10,886 nucleotides of DNA from Actinidia chinensis. Its lineage: Eukaryota; Streptophyta; Magnoliopsida; Ericales; Actinidiaceae. The stretch is from assembly GCA_009663005.1 (NCBI GenBank), contig CM018913.1, positions 516,435 to 527,320 on the forward strand, written 5' to 3'. Below, piece after piece: positions 1 through 8,392 of this stretch (position 1 is its first letter; every line of letters begins with the position of its first letter). The position numbers and the translations under genes are program-made. The notes below the pieces were generated by a model. That model was not told the DNA's origin and searched no databases. It saw nothing but the letters and a program-made list of their open reading frames with translations.

Positions 1-2
1 GG

Positions 3-73
3 TGTTAGAAGTGTTAATCCCACATCGCTTAGTTAAGCATCCCAAGCTTAGCATATATAATCTAGAGGCTGTT
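3..73 (+). mobile_element. possible LTR-like scrap at the left edge
   Basis: The left edge reads TGTTAGAAG followed by a TCCCACATCG motif and, about 30 bases later, a TATA-like stretch (CATATATAA, around 52-60). A TGTTAG start with TCCCACATCG nearby is, from memory, common at the start of plant LTRs and TRIM-like elements. It lies immediately past the stop codon (74-76) of the minus-strand integrase relic, where that element's own 3' LTR would be expected, but it looks like an LTR start in plus orientation. No second LTR, primer site or target duplication is visible, so the identity is tentative. Confidence 0.25.
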
Positions 74-1315
74 CTACCTATTGCCAATTGGCTTTGGGTT
101 GGACCCATCGATCGTCTTTAACAGATATATATCTGAAACAGTAAATGTAGAGTCAATACCCATGTGTCCAGGCAAATCAATCTCGTAAGCGCTGTCCCCA
201 ATCTTCTTTATGATCTGATAAGGTCCAATTTCCTTTTCTTGCTAAGCAGGGGATAAGAACCAGCAGAAAATCTCTCCTTGCATAGGTAAACCATCACCAT
301 ATCTCCTTCTTGAAAGCTTTGGAATCTTCTTGTCTTGTATGCAAACTTTACATTTAGCATTTGGCTCTTCCATTTCCAATCTTATCTCATGCAATTTTCT
401 TCATTGTTTCAGCCATGGCCTCGGTCTTCAAATTACCTTGCCGATCTGCGGTAAAGGAGCCAAATCGTATATATGATTAGGCTGCCTCCCGTAGATAATA
501 TCAAAGGGACTTTTTCCAATGGTCCTATTCTTGGAATGGTTATAGGCAATTTCTGTTGGTGCAATAATTGCTTCCCATTGCTTCAGGTCTCACCCCACTA
601 AGCAACACAGTAAACTTCCCAAGCTTCTATTTATAGCTCATATCTTCCTATCAGTTTAAGGATGGTGAGAGCTGCTGTACTGGAGCCCAGTTCCAAGTCT
701 TTTACACAAAGCTCTCCCAGAATTTGATAAGAACTTGGGATACTGATCTGATGTGATGGTTTCTGTCATTACATGAAAGCGAACAACTTCTCAGAAGTAC
801 CCGTTAGCAATACAAGATGCATCCATAGTCGTCTTGCAACAAATGAAAGGAGTCATTTTCGAAAACTGATCAACCACCAGGTCCACCAGAATTCCATTCC
901 CTTTTGACTTCTAGGCAGCCCCAAAACAAAGTCCATGCTCGCGTCCTCCCATGGTGCTGTAGGAACAGGCAACGGATTATACACGCTAGTATTTGTACTC
1001 TCCTTTGGACTCTTGGCGTGTTTGACATCTATCAACAAACCTGTAAATATCTCGCTTCATTTTTGACCAGAAATGCTTATCCTCAATTATAGCATAAGTC
1101 TTGCATTACCCATAATATCTTCCCAAATCTCCACTATGCATATCCAAGATGATTTTTTCTCACAGGGAACAATCTGGTATGCACAAGGGATTTCTGCTAA
1201 AGAGAAATCTATCATGTAATGCATATCCCTTGTTGTCCATTAATGCAAGTCCTTGAATAAAATCCAACGATAGTTGTAAACATGGTGTTCAACACTTGTG
1301 ATCAATTGGCACAAC
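74..1315 (-). pseudogene. Ty3/gypsy retrotransposon integrase relic
   Basis: Read on the minus strand, this is the 3' part of a Ty3/gypsy pol gene, which inserts retroelement cDNA into the host chromosome. In protein order: an H2C2-type zinc region (about 1210-1010) with a DMHSGDLG stretch and a CQT remnant; the start of the catalytic core around 1000-850 with [19 protein letters not shown], whose Asp is the first catalytic acidic residue; a second Asp in a TSD stretch near 760-740; and a C-terminal module at about 240-85 with GPYQIIKKIGDSAYEIDLP, the GPY/F-type motif. It ends at a stop at 74-76. Frameshifts, several stops, an apparent loss of the second zinc His and of the last zinc Cys (CQTR in place of CQTC), and a gap around the third catalytic residue make it dead. 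The reverse transcriptase part expected to the right is absent, because unrelated LTR sequence starts at about 1318. Confidence 0.85.
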
Positions 1316-1317
1316 CT

Positions 1318-1888
1318 ATAGTTAACTTTTTAGGTTTAGGAGTCTTATAGTATGATTCTTCAGGATAAATATTGGTCTGGTTATTTTTGCCGCGTTTAAT
1401 TTAGTTTTTTAGGTCGGGTTACTTTCGGTATTTTTTGTAATTGCTGGAATGATCCTAATGCTGATCCATGGGTCGTAGTATGAGTCAAGTTATTTAGTGA
1501 GGTTTTATTTATGAGTTCTTGTTGGCATAGGATAGGTTATAGAACCTAAAGTTTAGTAGTTTATGCTAAGGAGTCCTTGTCGTAGTTGGTATGGGATGTC
1601 TTCAAAGTCTATATAAAACGATGTAATGCTTCAAAATAATAGTTGAGTTGATTTTAGGAATTAATTTTCAGTGCTTCAAGTGAGATTGTGTGATGCAAAT
1701 TATGCAATCAAACTCTAGGTTGGATGTCTAAGGCTTCTAGGAGTGATTTCTAGAATTTCTCTCTCTTTTTTCTTGTTTTCACGTGTAAAAATCAGCATTA
1801 CTGAGCTGTAATACAGCCCTAAAATCTAATGTTTTCAATCTCAAAACCTTGGCATTTTGAAACCCTTAAATCCTGTACTTGTACATCA
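1318..1888 (+). repeat. 5' LTR, lacking its first part
   Basis: Aligned by eye to the 3' LTR, similarity becomes visible at about 1318 (partner about 3138) and runs to CATCA at 1884-1888. The first roughly 110 bases present in the 3' LTR have no clear match here, so the head was deleted or replaced at the junction with the minus-strand integrase relic. A conserved TATA-type promoter element, CTATATAAAA, lies at 1609-1618. The end is placed at CATCA because the primer-binding site begins four bases later. Confidence 0.75.
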
Positions 1889-1892
1889 GTTT

Positions 1893-1904
1893 TGGTATCA
1901 GAGC
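1893..1904 (+). promoter_or_regulatory. retrotransposon primer-binding site (tRNA-iMet type)
   Basis: TGGTATCAGAGC is complementary to the 3' end of plant initiator-methionine tRNA, the usual primer for minus-strand cDNA synthesis of plant LTR retrotransposons. It lies four bases after the CATCA end of the 5' LTR, the expected place, and sets the element's orientation. Confidence 0.9.
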
Positions 1905-2001
1905 CTAAGGTTTCGCCATGATGTTTTCAAATCGTGGGAGATCCTATACCAGTGGATTGACTTGACAAGAGAGTAAAAAGCTTCTTAAAGTATAATTTCT
2001 T

Positions 2002-2880
2002 TTCCGAGATCTTCAAGATGATTTTCTTGAGCAACTTTATACTCTTGAGCAAGGTAATATGCCCGTGACTGATTATGCAAGAAAATACAAGGAATTATTT
2101 ATTAAATCTGGGGTAGTGGAAAGTGAGCGCATGGCTATTGCTTGATAAAGTAGATTGAGATATGAAATTAAGAAAGAAATATCTCATGTATATTTCGAAG
2201 ATCTTGAAGATGCTGTCGAAATGGCTATTCAGTTTGAGTTTTCGTTAAATTCATGGAGAAATCTAAAGTTTCCAAGCCTAAACAAAAAGTTGAATTGTCA
2301 ACACTGCATGCAATGGCACCCCAGCAGGATCCAGTTATAACTCCAAAAGAGGGTAGAGTCCAAAGCAAGAAATTAGATGCCACACCAGCTATGGGGACAG
2401 AAGATCTAACACAACTAGCTGCTGATCCTGATGCTAATAAGCCTTTAGTAGTTAGGTATTCCTTGCCAAAGCTCTCCAATGGATTCTCTCACGGAGTCTT
2501 CAACCGCCAGAAACTTCTGCACAGAGACTGCAATTGCCTAATTCTTTTGCATGTTTTTGAAGAAGAATCAAGCAATCATGGCAGGAAAAGTGTCCCATTG
2601 TTGAACTGTCCAAAGAATTCAATGTCGACTTGCCAGAAGTTATTGCAACTAAAGTAGGGATTGAGGATGACGATTCCAATCTTGTTGATGCAAAAGGGAG
2701 TATTCGAATTGAGCAACAACGGAGCATCGCGAAGTCAAAAGATTTTACAATTGATGCAAAGAATCTTGCAATCCAAGATTTGAACCAGTTCAAGGGTTCG
2801 TTTTTTATGCCAATCGATTTCGTTATTCTAGAAAAACTTAGTGGTAAGATTGAAAGGATCCATCTCTTACCATGTTAGTT
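2002..2880 (+). pseudogene. decayed gag-like region of the LTR element
   Basis: From 2002 one frame reads as a Ty3/gypsy-type gag capsid region: LEQLYTLEQG, then PVTDYARKYKELF, then EIKKEISHVYFEDLEDAVEMA. Gag forms the virus-like particle in which cDNA is made. Two consecutive stops (TGA 2143-2145, TAA 2146-2148) interrupt the frame. After about 2250 the plausible coding shifts to another frame (about 2253-2657), which is Lys/Pro/Gln-rich like the linker after gag capsid domains. A third frame (2630-2878) continues without a motif I can name. I see no intact zinc knuckle, no protease DS/TG active site and no reverse transcriptase, so the rest of gag-pol was lost. Gag assignment of 2002-2250 is reasonably firm; beyond that it rests on position. 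Confidence 0.65.
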
Positions 2881-3020
2881 GCTATCTCCAATGATGATGA
2901 AAAGGCAAGTGTCAACTCGAAGATTTTAATATGAACTCATGGTCTGCATGGATGCAATCACAAAACTTGTGGATTTCATACTTCGGTATTTCAAAATTCG
3001 AGGTCGAGTTTTCTCCAACC

Positions 3021-3029
3021 AGGGGATAA
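3021..3029 (+). promoter_or_regulatory. polypurine-tract-like sequence before the 3' LTR
   Basis: AGGGGATAA is purine-rich apart from one T and lies directly before the TG taken as the start of the 3' LTR at 3030. A polypurine tract primes plus-strand cDNA synthesis and adjoins the 3' LTR. Its position agrees with the CATCA ends of both LTRs: TGTTG at the start would pair with CATCA at the end as a slightly mutated TGATG...CATCA terminal repeat. Confidence 0.55.
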
Positions 3030-3663
3030 TGTTGCAGTCCACAATAGGAGCAAAAGAAGCCAAAACTAATGATGCAATCAAGTTTGGAAATTGCTTGGGT
3101 TCATGCCAAACATGCTTAGAACCAACGAGATTAGGTTGTCATTAAGTTTTAAGTAGTATTAAAGTCTTATATTAGTGGTTTCTATGTTAGGAATTCATCT
3201 TGTTCTCTTTTTATGTGTTTTATTTAATTTTTTTTGGGATCAAGAGTATTTTGGTAATTTTTGATAATTACTGGAATGGGTCATCGTATGAGTTAAGATT
3301 TTTATTTGGGTTTTATTTATGAGTTCTTTCTGGTATAGGATAGGTTTTAGAAGTCTAATGTGTAGTAGTGTCTTTTTTTATTTTGGAATCCTAGCCCTAG
3401 TTGATATATGAAGTCTTCAAAGTCTATATAAAACCATGTAATGCTTTAAAATGATAGAGTTGAGTTTATTAAAAAATTCCAGAGCTTTAATGCTTCTTTT
3501 TGAGCTGTATGATGCAATTCAAGCTTTAGGTGTGATGCCTTTGGAACCCTAGGTGTGATGCCCAAGGATTTTTAGGAGTGATTTCTAGAAATATCTTCTA
3601 CTTTTCTTCTATTTCTTGCAATTTTCTGCACCTAAATACTAAACCCCATGCTGTCCTACATCA
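3030..3663 (+). repeat. 3' LTR
   Basis: The start is set at TG (3030) after the purine tract and the end at CATCA (3659-3663), matching the end of the 5' LTR. It retains the head that the 5' LTR lacks. A TATA-type element CTATATAAAA (3424-3433) matches the 5' copy. It carries a private short duplication, TAGGTGTGATGCC at 3527-3539 and 3550-3562, where the 5' LTR has a single diverged copy. It lacks roughly 60-80 bases found near the end of the 5' LTR. The right end is 83 bp from a Pur-alpha exon. Confidence 0.75.
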
Positions 3664-3746
3664 CGCACATACTTATTTCTCTTATATGTTGAAAGCTTTT
3701 ATCTGTTCTTTGAACTATATTGTTATTAATAGAATCATGTATGCAG
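3664..3746 (+). other. 3' end of the intron before the first visible Pur-alpha exon
   Basis: This 83-bp T-rich stretch separates the LTR retrotransposon from the exon and ends in ATGCAG, a consensus acceptor, with AG at 3745-3746. Choosing 3747 as exon start gives a phase-0 junction that continues directly into conserved PUR repeat II residues. If the gene is whole, the intron extends left past the window start and contains both retroelement relics. Confidence 0.85.
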
Positions 3747-4565
3747 GTATCTGAAGCTTCTGTTAGCCGAAACCGCAGCACTATTATTGTTCCAGCGGGA
3801 ACTGCTCAGGATGAAGGGTGGGCAGCATTCAGGAACATCTTGGCAGAGATAAATGAAGCAGCAAACCTTTTTATCCTGCCCAATCAGGTGTCTTTGCATT
3901 TCATGCACTAATTCACACACACACAAGCCCCCCATCCCCCACCCTTTGTCAGGTTGCATGCATGTCTTATTTAAGAGGTGCTTAACTAATGCTTCATTTT
4001 TTTCTTTTCCTCTTTTTTCTTTGGATTGTGTGCATGTCCAAAACAGCAAAATTCTGAGTCCTCAGAGCGTCTTGTTGGACTATCGGATGATGTGGGGGCT
4101 GGTTTCATAGCAGGACACAGTTCCCAACCTGCCCCAGCTTCTGATTTAAATGTAGACAGGTCTGTTGATATGCCACCAACAGATGAAATTGGTAACTTGG
4201 CCGTCTCGAAGGTGATCAGGGTTGATCAAAAGAGGTTCTTCTTTGATCTTGGGAGCAACAACAGGGGCCATTTCCTAAGAATATCCGAGGTGGGACTTGA
4301 ATGGTTTCTAAAGATGGTGTAATTGATGAGGAGCATGTATTGTTTGGAACATATCAGAGGATGCTTATCTCAAATAAGGTCATCTTATGTTTTAATGGTC
4401 TCAAAATTGCAGGTGGCAGGTTCCGATCGCTCGTCCATCATTCTCCCGCTTTCAGGGCTGAAGCACTTTTATGAAATGGTGGGTCATTTCGTAGAGATCA
4501 CAAAAGATCGTATTGAAGGACTGACTGGTGCAAATGTTAGGACAGTTGACCCTCCTCAAAGATGA
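3747..4565 (+). CDS. PURA1: Pur-alpha single-stranded nucleic-acid-binding protein, last three coding exons
   Basis: Exons 3747-3887, 4047-4289 and 4413-4565 are each in phase 0 and join into 178 codons plus TGA at 4563-4565. Exon 1 holds the second half of PUR repeat II (VSEASVSRNRSTIIVPAG, then DEGWAAFRNILAEI). Exon 2 begins with an acidic linker (LVGLSDDVGAGF) and then the first half of PUR repeat III (KVIRVDQKRFFFDLG, NNRGHFLRISE). Exon 3 finishes repeat III (DRSSIILPLSGL, GHFVEITKD) and the conserved tail GANVRTVDPPQR. Plant Pur-alpha proteins are about 300 residues, so roughly the first 120 (repeat I and half of II) are not here. Family members are nuclear and bind purine-rich single-stranded DNA and RNA; Arabidopsis Pur-alpha binds telo-box motifs in promoters. 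The reading frame is clean, in contrast to all neighbours. Either the upstream exons lie left of the window beyond a retroelement-filled intron, or this is a 3' fragment cut from its promoter. Confidence 0.95.
3888..4046 (+). other. Pur-alpha intron, 159 bp
   Basis: GT donor at 3888-3889 after CAG, AG acceptor at 4045-4046 (AAAACAG). It separates PUR repeat II from the acidic linker. It contains a short CA run near 3914-3926, C-rich sequence to about 3945, and a T/C-rich tract at about 3995-4022 suited to a plant acceptor. Removing it joins PNQ to QNSES in phase 0. Confidence 0.9.
4290..4412 (+). other. Pur-alpha intron, 123 bp
   Basis: GT donor at 4290-4291 and AG acceptor at 4411-4412 (TTGCAG). 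Removal joins RISE to VAGSDRSS, restoring the continuous beta-sheet half of PUR repeat III. Unspliced, translation would run 10 residues into the intron and stop at TAA 4320-4322, deleting the C-terminal 50 residues. Confidence 0.92.
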
Positions 4566-4900
4566 AATTGAAATGAGTGTTAATGGTTTGTTCTTTTGGT
4601 GTGATAAGGTGCAAGCAATTGCTCCGCTTGTAGCTGTTTGTTTGACTAATGGTGCAATTATGTTCTCATTGTGGTACACATTTGCTTTTATTATTATTTT
4701 TTTTAAATTTCAGTTTGATTAAGGAGAATTAAAGGAGTTGATTGTCCAGCTTTGTTTCAATTAAGGGAATAATGGAGAAATAATTTAGCCATGCTGCAAA
4801 TGTCAGTATGGTAGGGTGGCATCTGTGTCTACATGAAACAAAATTGTTAGTGTGGAAAGAATAAACTATTCATGCATTTTTAAGTTTTTGTAATGGTGGT
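4566..4900 (+). other. probable Pur-alpha 3' UTR with a possible poly(A) signal
   Basis: T-rich sequence directly after the Pur-alpha stop codon. No open frame here resembles a protein. An AATAAA hexamer at 4860-4865 is a candidate polyadenylation signal, about 295 bases past the stop, but plant signals are loose and the true end is not fixed by sequence alone. Confidence 0.45.
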
Positions 4901-6290
4901 AGCATGCCTTATGGATTGTGGAACTGATTAGTTCACTCAGCCATTTTCTGTTCTCTTATTTTCTTCCTACAATTTAGAAGTTGAAGAAGTTTGTTCCGTC
5001 TAATGCTTGGATAAATCTTGAATTTGCCATCTGGGTCTCATAACTTAATTTTATCTCAAGGCAACCAAGCACTGTGGAAATCCAAAGATACAGCTTCCAC
5101 TCTCTCTTTAATTATGAAAGACGAGAAAAACATTTGCAACACCTTCGATTCACGATAGGATAAAAGGCATGTAGACATGAAATAAAAACATTTTTAACAT
5201 TTGGGAGAAGGGGAATAAGGGAATGGAAAACTTGCAGCACACAACTGGCAATACCTAGTAAGCGAGTGTCTCATTCAAGGAAGCTTGAGAAGTGAATTAA
5301 AATTCAAGACTAGATGCTCATTGAAGAAAAATTTGTTTAGACTAGATTTAACCCAAAAAAACAAAAATAAGACTAGATTTAACCGAAAAAAACAAAAATA
5401 AAATGAAATAGCTGGTTTCACTAATCACGGAGGTGTGTTGCAAACACTTCAGGTAGACTAGTTTAGCCATCGGAAACTTCAAACACGAAAGCATGGCTAG
5501 TCCTAGGGTCCACCCACACTAGGACACTATATTATCTCTATTAATGATATAATACTATGGTCGAGCACGAGAATTTCACTTTCAAAACAAACACTTATTA
5601 ACATAATTTTCATTTACCAAAATCCATTGTGGCTTATTCAATCATTCTTATAGACATATATAATGCAAGAATAACATTTTTCATATCTATCTTATCGTTA
5701 CCATATATATTCTGCGCATTTATACTACTATAAGAACCTTGCGCATTAACACGTAGGTGACCTAAACACCTGAAAGAGTGTGCAGATATACTAGTAGTTA
5801 GTTAAAAACTACGTTATGTTATTGATCCGATCCCCCTAGGCCCTAGCTAATAATAGTTACAAACAGTAGTACTAATAATAGTAGTAGCCCACAACGAGGA
5901 AAAATCCCATCCGCATGCATAATTAGAAAGAGAAGGAAGACCAGCCTAGTCTTTTTATTAATTAATGAATTAACTAAAACAACGAAAAGGAGAGGATAGG
6001 ACGCAAAGGAAGTGCAAGACAGGGTTTACCGTAGAGCAATTTGCGGGGAGGATTTGTAGGTTACAATTCAAACTCCCCTCTCCTATAAGTTTGTGATAAT
6101 TCCTGTTGGATCCAAATCTGAAGAAGAAATCCCCGGTTCTTCTTCTTGTCTTTCAAACTCAATAACAACTACAAGAAGAAGAAATATATTATATATAATA
6201 TCCAAAATCTAAACAATAGAGGGTGATAGTACATAGTTAGGGATCGATCGAGATAAAAAAACTTACGTCTTGTTATATAATAATTAGGCA
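4901..6290. other. AT-rich intergenic DNA without a recognisable gene
   Basis: No convincing coding frame, tRNA or rRNA was seen on either strand. Small items are a 31-bp tandem duplication (5340-5401), a short inverted pair GTCCTAG/CTAGGAC (5500-5506 and 5519-5525), a 9-bp hairpin GAAGAAGAA/TTCTTCTTC (6120-6128 and 6137-6145), and a 16-base AT palindrome (6186-6201). The last 300 bases carry GAAGAAG/TTCTTC stretches like a plant 5' leader, so part may be old upstream sequence of the SKU5-similar relic. Confidence 0.6.
5340..5401 (+). repeat. 31-bp tandem duplication
   Basis: Two adjacent 31-base units (5340-5370 and 5371-5401) start GACTAGATTTAACC, continue with seven A, and end CAAAAATAA. 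They differ at one base (C versus G after AACC). The near identity points to a recent local duplication. No function is apparent. Confidence 0.9.
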
Positions 6291-8013
6291 ATGAGCCAGC
6301 CAGCTGGGTTGTATCAAGTCGTTCGTTGGCTGGTTTTGGTTTGCCGTTGTGCGTTGCAGTACAAGGCGAGATCCTTATTTGTTCTCTTCGACTGGAACGT
6401 GACTTACGGGATGATCTCCCCCCTGGGTGTCCCCCCCACACGGCATCCTCATCAACACAACGGCCAATTCCCTGGTCCAAAGATCAACTGCACCTCCAAC
6501 ACACTCGGGTCAACGTCTTCAACACCCCTCGATGAGCCTTTACTCCTTCACCTGGTACGGCGTTCAGCAAGGAAGAACTCGTGGCAGATGGTAACCCGTT
6601 ATCCCATGTGCCCCATCGCCCCTGGCACAACCTTCACCTACCGCTTCCATTGTCAAGGACCAGATCGGAAGCTCTCCTTCTACTACCCCACCACTTCCTT
6701 GCAAAAGGCATCAGGTGGCATTGCGTGCCTTTCAAATCCACAGCCGTCTTCTCCTCCCAGTCCCCTTCGATCCACCCGCTGAATGACTTCAGCTGTCCTC
6801 CAACGGGAGTTGGGTATAAACCAAAGACACAAATCTCTTAAGAGGCTTTTGGACTGCGGGCGCCCCCATGGCATGCCTGATGCATCCAGATCAACGGTAA
6901 TCCTACACGAAGATGAACCCCTCTTCACCATGGAGGCTGGAAAGACCTACAGATACAGGGTTTGCAATGTTGGAATGAGACGCCCTCCCTCAACTTCAGA
7001 TCCAAAACCACACACCTTAAGCTTGTTTATATGTGAAGGTTCTCACACCGTCCAGAACGTGTACGACTCCCCGTGTCCACGTTGGCCAGTTGGCTTGTCT
7101 GTTCTGGTCACCGCCAACCAGACCCCAAGGACTACTTCATGGTGGTTTCCAGCAGGTTCACCAAGAAGCTTCCTCACCACCGTTGCCCTCAGTCCATATG
7201 CCAATGGCAGGGACCCGCTTCTCCAGAGCTTCCACCCCCCACCTCCACCTGAGACTGAGAAACCGCATTGCCTGGTCGCATCAACCAGTTCCGGTCATTC
7301 CTGATGGAACCTGACGGCTAGCGCGGCCCGCCCCAACCCTCAGGGATCCTAACCACTACGGTCAGATCAATATTACCCCACCTTCAAGCTCTCCAACTAT
7401 CGAGTGGCCGCGCGTGGACGGAAAGCTTCGTTACGGCCGTGAACTGGTGCTCTCCCACCCAGACGGCGGTCACTCCGTTTAAGTTGGCAGAGTACTACGA
7501 GTCCCAGGATAAGGTGTTCAAGTATGACAGCCATGAAGGACGAGCCTGATAAAGTCCCTGAATCAGCCAAAACAACATTAAATGTTCTGGTGACCTCCAC
7601 GTGTGTCAACGCCACCTTCCTTAACTTTGTGGAAATTGTATTTGAGAACAGGAGAAGACTATGCCCACATGGCATTTGGATGGCTAACTCATTCTTCGCG
7701 TGGCATAGAAGCCAGGATGGTGGAGGCCCTTACTGATACGAGGAAGAACTACAACCGGGTGGACGCAGTGAGCCGGAACACTCATCGGTGTACCCAGGAT
7801 CGTGGCCAGGCGGTCAGGACCACTTGGAAAACGTGAATGTGGAAACCTGAGGTCGGAGATGGGTAGAGAGCTATACCTGGGACAAACAGCTTTATCTGAG
7901 CGTACTTTCGCCGCAAACGCTCCCTCAGGGACGAATACAATCTCCCTGCCTAACGCCCTGCTCACTTGTGCATGGTCTCCAACCTTCCTAAGCCTCCTCC
8001 TTACATCATCTAA
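6291..8013 (+). pseudogene. SKU5-similar (SKS) multicopper-oxidase-like pseudogene
   Basis: Conserved SKU5-similar/pollen NTP303-type segments occur in the right order but hop between all three frames: FDWNVTYG 6387-6410, NGQFPGPKINCTSN 6459-6500, FTWYGVQQ 6547-6570, RKNSWQ 6570-6587, FYYPTTSLQKASGG 6678-6719, PFDPPAE 6763-6783, EPLFTMEAGKTYRYR 6915-6959, EGSHTVQNVYDS 7035-7070, NQFRSF 7283-7300, YGQINIT 7357-7377, VDGKLRYG 7414-7437, FVEIVFEN 7626-7649, RKNYNRVD 7741-7764, LRDEYNLP 7924-7947, and a KPPPYII tail ending at TAA 8011-8013. The 1.72-kb length fits a protein of about 550-590 residues with no introns. The 5' end at ATG 6291 opens into a signal-peptide-like hydrophobic stretch. Functional relatives are secreted, cupredoxin-fold glycoproteins of the cell wall and pollen tube that mostly lack catalytic copper. 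Many single-base losses (for example around 6370 and 6386) make this copy dead. Confidence 0.93.
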
Positions 8014-8042
8014 ATTGATTACTACTCTCCATCCGACCATAT

Positions 8043-8087
8043 CATGCATGCGCGCGCGTACACACACACACACATATATATATATGT
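8043..8087. repeat. compound microsatellite, perfect alternating purine-pyrimidine
   Basis: A CATG repeat passes into a GC run (8050-8058), a CA run (about 8061-8073) and an AT run (about 8074-8085). All 45 bases alternate pyrimidine and purine without a break. Such tracts, especially GC plus CA, favour left-handed Z-DNA and are hypervariable in length. It begins 30 bases after the SKS pseudogene stop. Confidence 0.9.
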
Positions 8088-8392
8088 TAAAAAGATCAGT
8101 ATGTGTATGTAAGGGGGTGGAACACTACAGCATATACATGTAGCTAATTATTGTAATCAATGGCCGATAATGCTTTCCTGCCTTCCTGCGGCTACATGTA
8201 TCAACCACCCTTTACGATATTTGTCACTGAATTTTGGCTATTGTATTTATCTACTTTTCCAATATATTAATCATTTTAATTTGTGCACATGCATTAATTG
8301 TTGGGTTTTATTTTTGTTAATTTCCCTTAATTTCCCATGAGATCGATGGTTGAGATAGATATCCACGTCTCATTTTATATAACACTAATGTA
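8088..8392. other. AT-rich DNA after the SKS pseudogene
   Basis: No gene is seen. The stretch could hold the former 3' UTR of the SKS copy (for example TGTAATCAAT near 8150), but no poly(A) tail or direct repeat marking a retroposition end is visible here. Confidence 0.5.

Larger units (their letters stand above)
1318..3663 (+). mobile_element. internally deleted Ty3/gypsy-like LTR retrotransposon relic
   Basis: Two diverged direct repeats (about 1318-1888 and 3030-3663) flank 1.14 kb of internal sequence. They share landmarks in the same order: GAGTTCTT, GGCATAGGATAGG or its variant, CTTCAAAGTCTATATAAAAC, ATGTAATGCTT, AGGAGTGATTTCTAGAA, and a TACATCA end. A tRNA-iMet-type primer site follows the first and a purine-rich tract precedes the second, which fixes plus orientation. 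The internal part holds gag-like code with tandem stops and a frameshift, but no recognisable reverse transcriptase, RNase H or integrase, so it could not move alone. It ends 83 bp before a Pur-alpha exon. The LTRs differ by many substitutions and small indels, suggesting an old insertion. No target-site duplication could be shown, because the head of the left LTR is missing. Confidence 0.85.

Noticed and set aside
2253..2878. Independent host genes in the open frames between the LTRs
   Set aside because: They lie between a primer-binding site and a purine tract inside paired LTRs, follow gag-like code and overlap one another in different frames. Retroelement remnants explain them better.
3735..4110. 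Open frames on both strands across the Pur-alpha exon/intron junctions
   Set aside because: They overlap intact Pur-alpha exons in other frames or on the other strand, cross clear splice sites and show no family resemblance.
5500..5525. Inverted pair GTCCTAG/CTAGGAC as a transposon end or regulatory hairpin
   Set aside because: Seven-base arms with a 12-base gap are expected by chance in DNA of this length, and no element structure surrounds them.
6120..6145. Hairpin GAAGAAGAA/TTCTTCTTC as a terminator or microRNA
   Set aside because: The stem is only 9 bp of simple trinucleotide repeat. GAA/TTC stretches are common in plant leaders, and no T-run or precursor-like fold accompanies it.
6169..8073. 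Open frames of 60-170 codons over the SKS region, including minus-strand ones
   Set aside because: The plus-strand ones are pieces of one broken gene and are annotated together as a pseudogene. The minus-strand ones are shadows without recognisable motifs.
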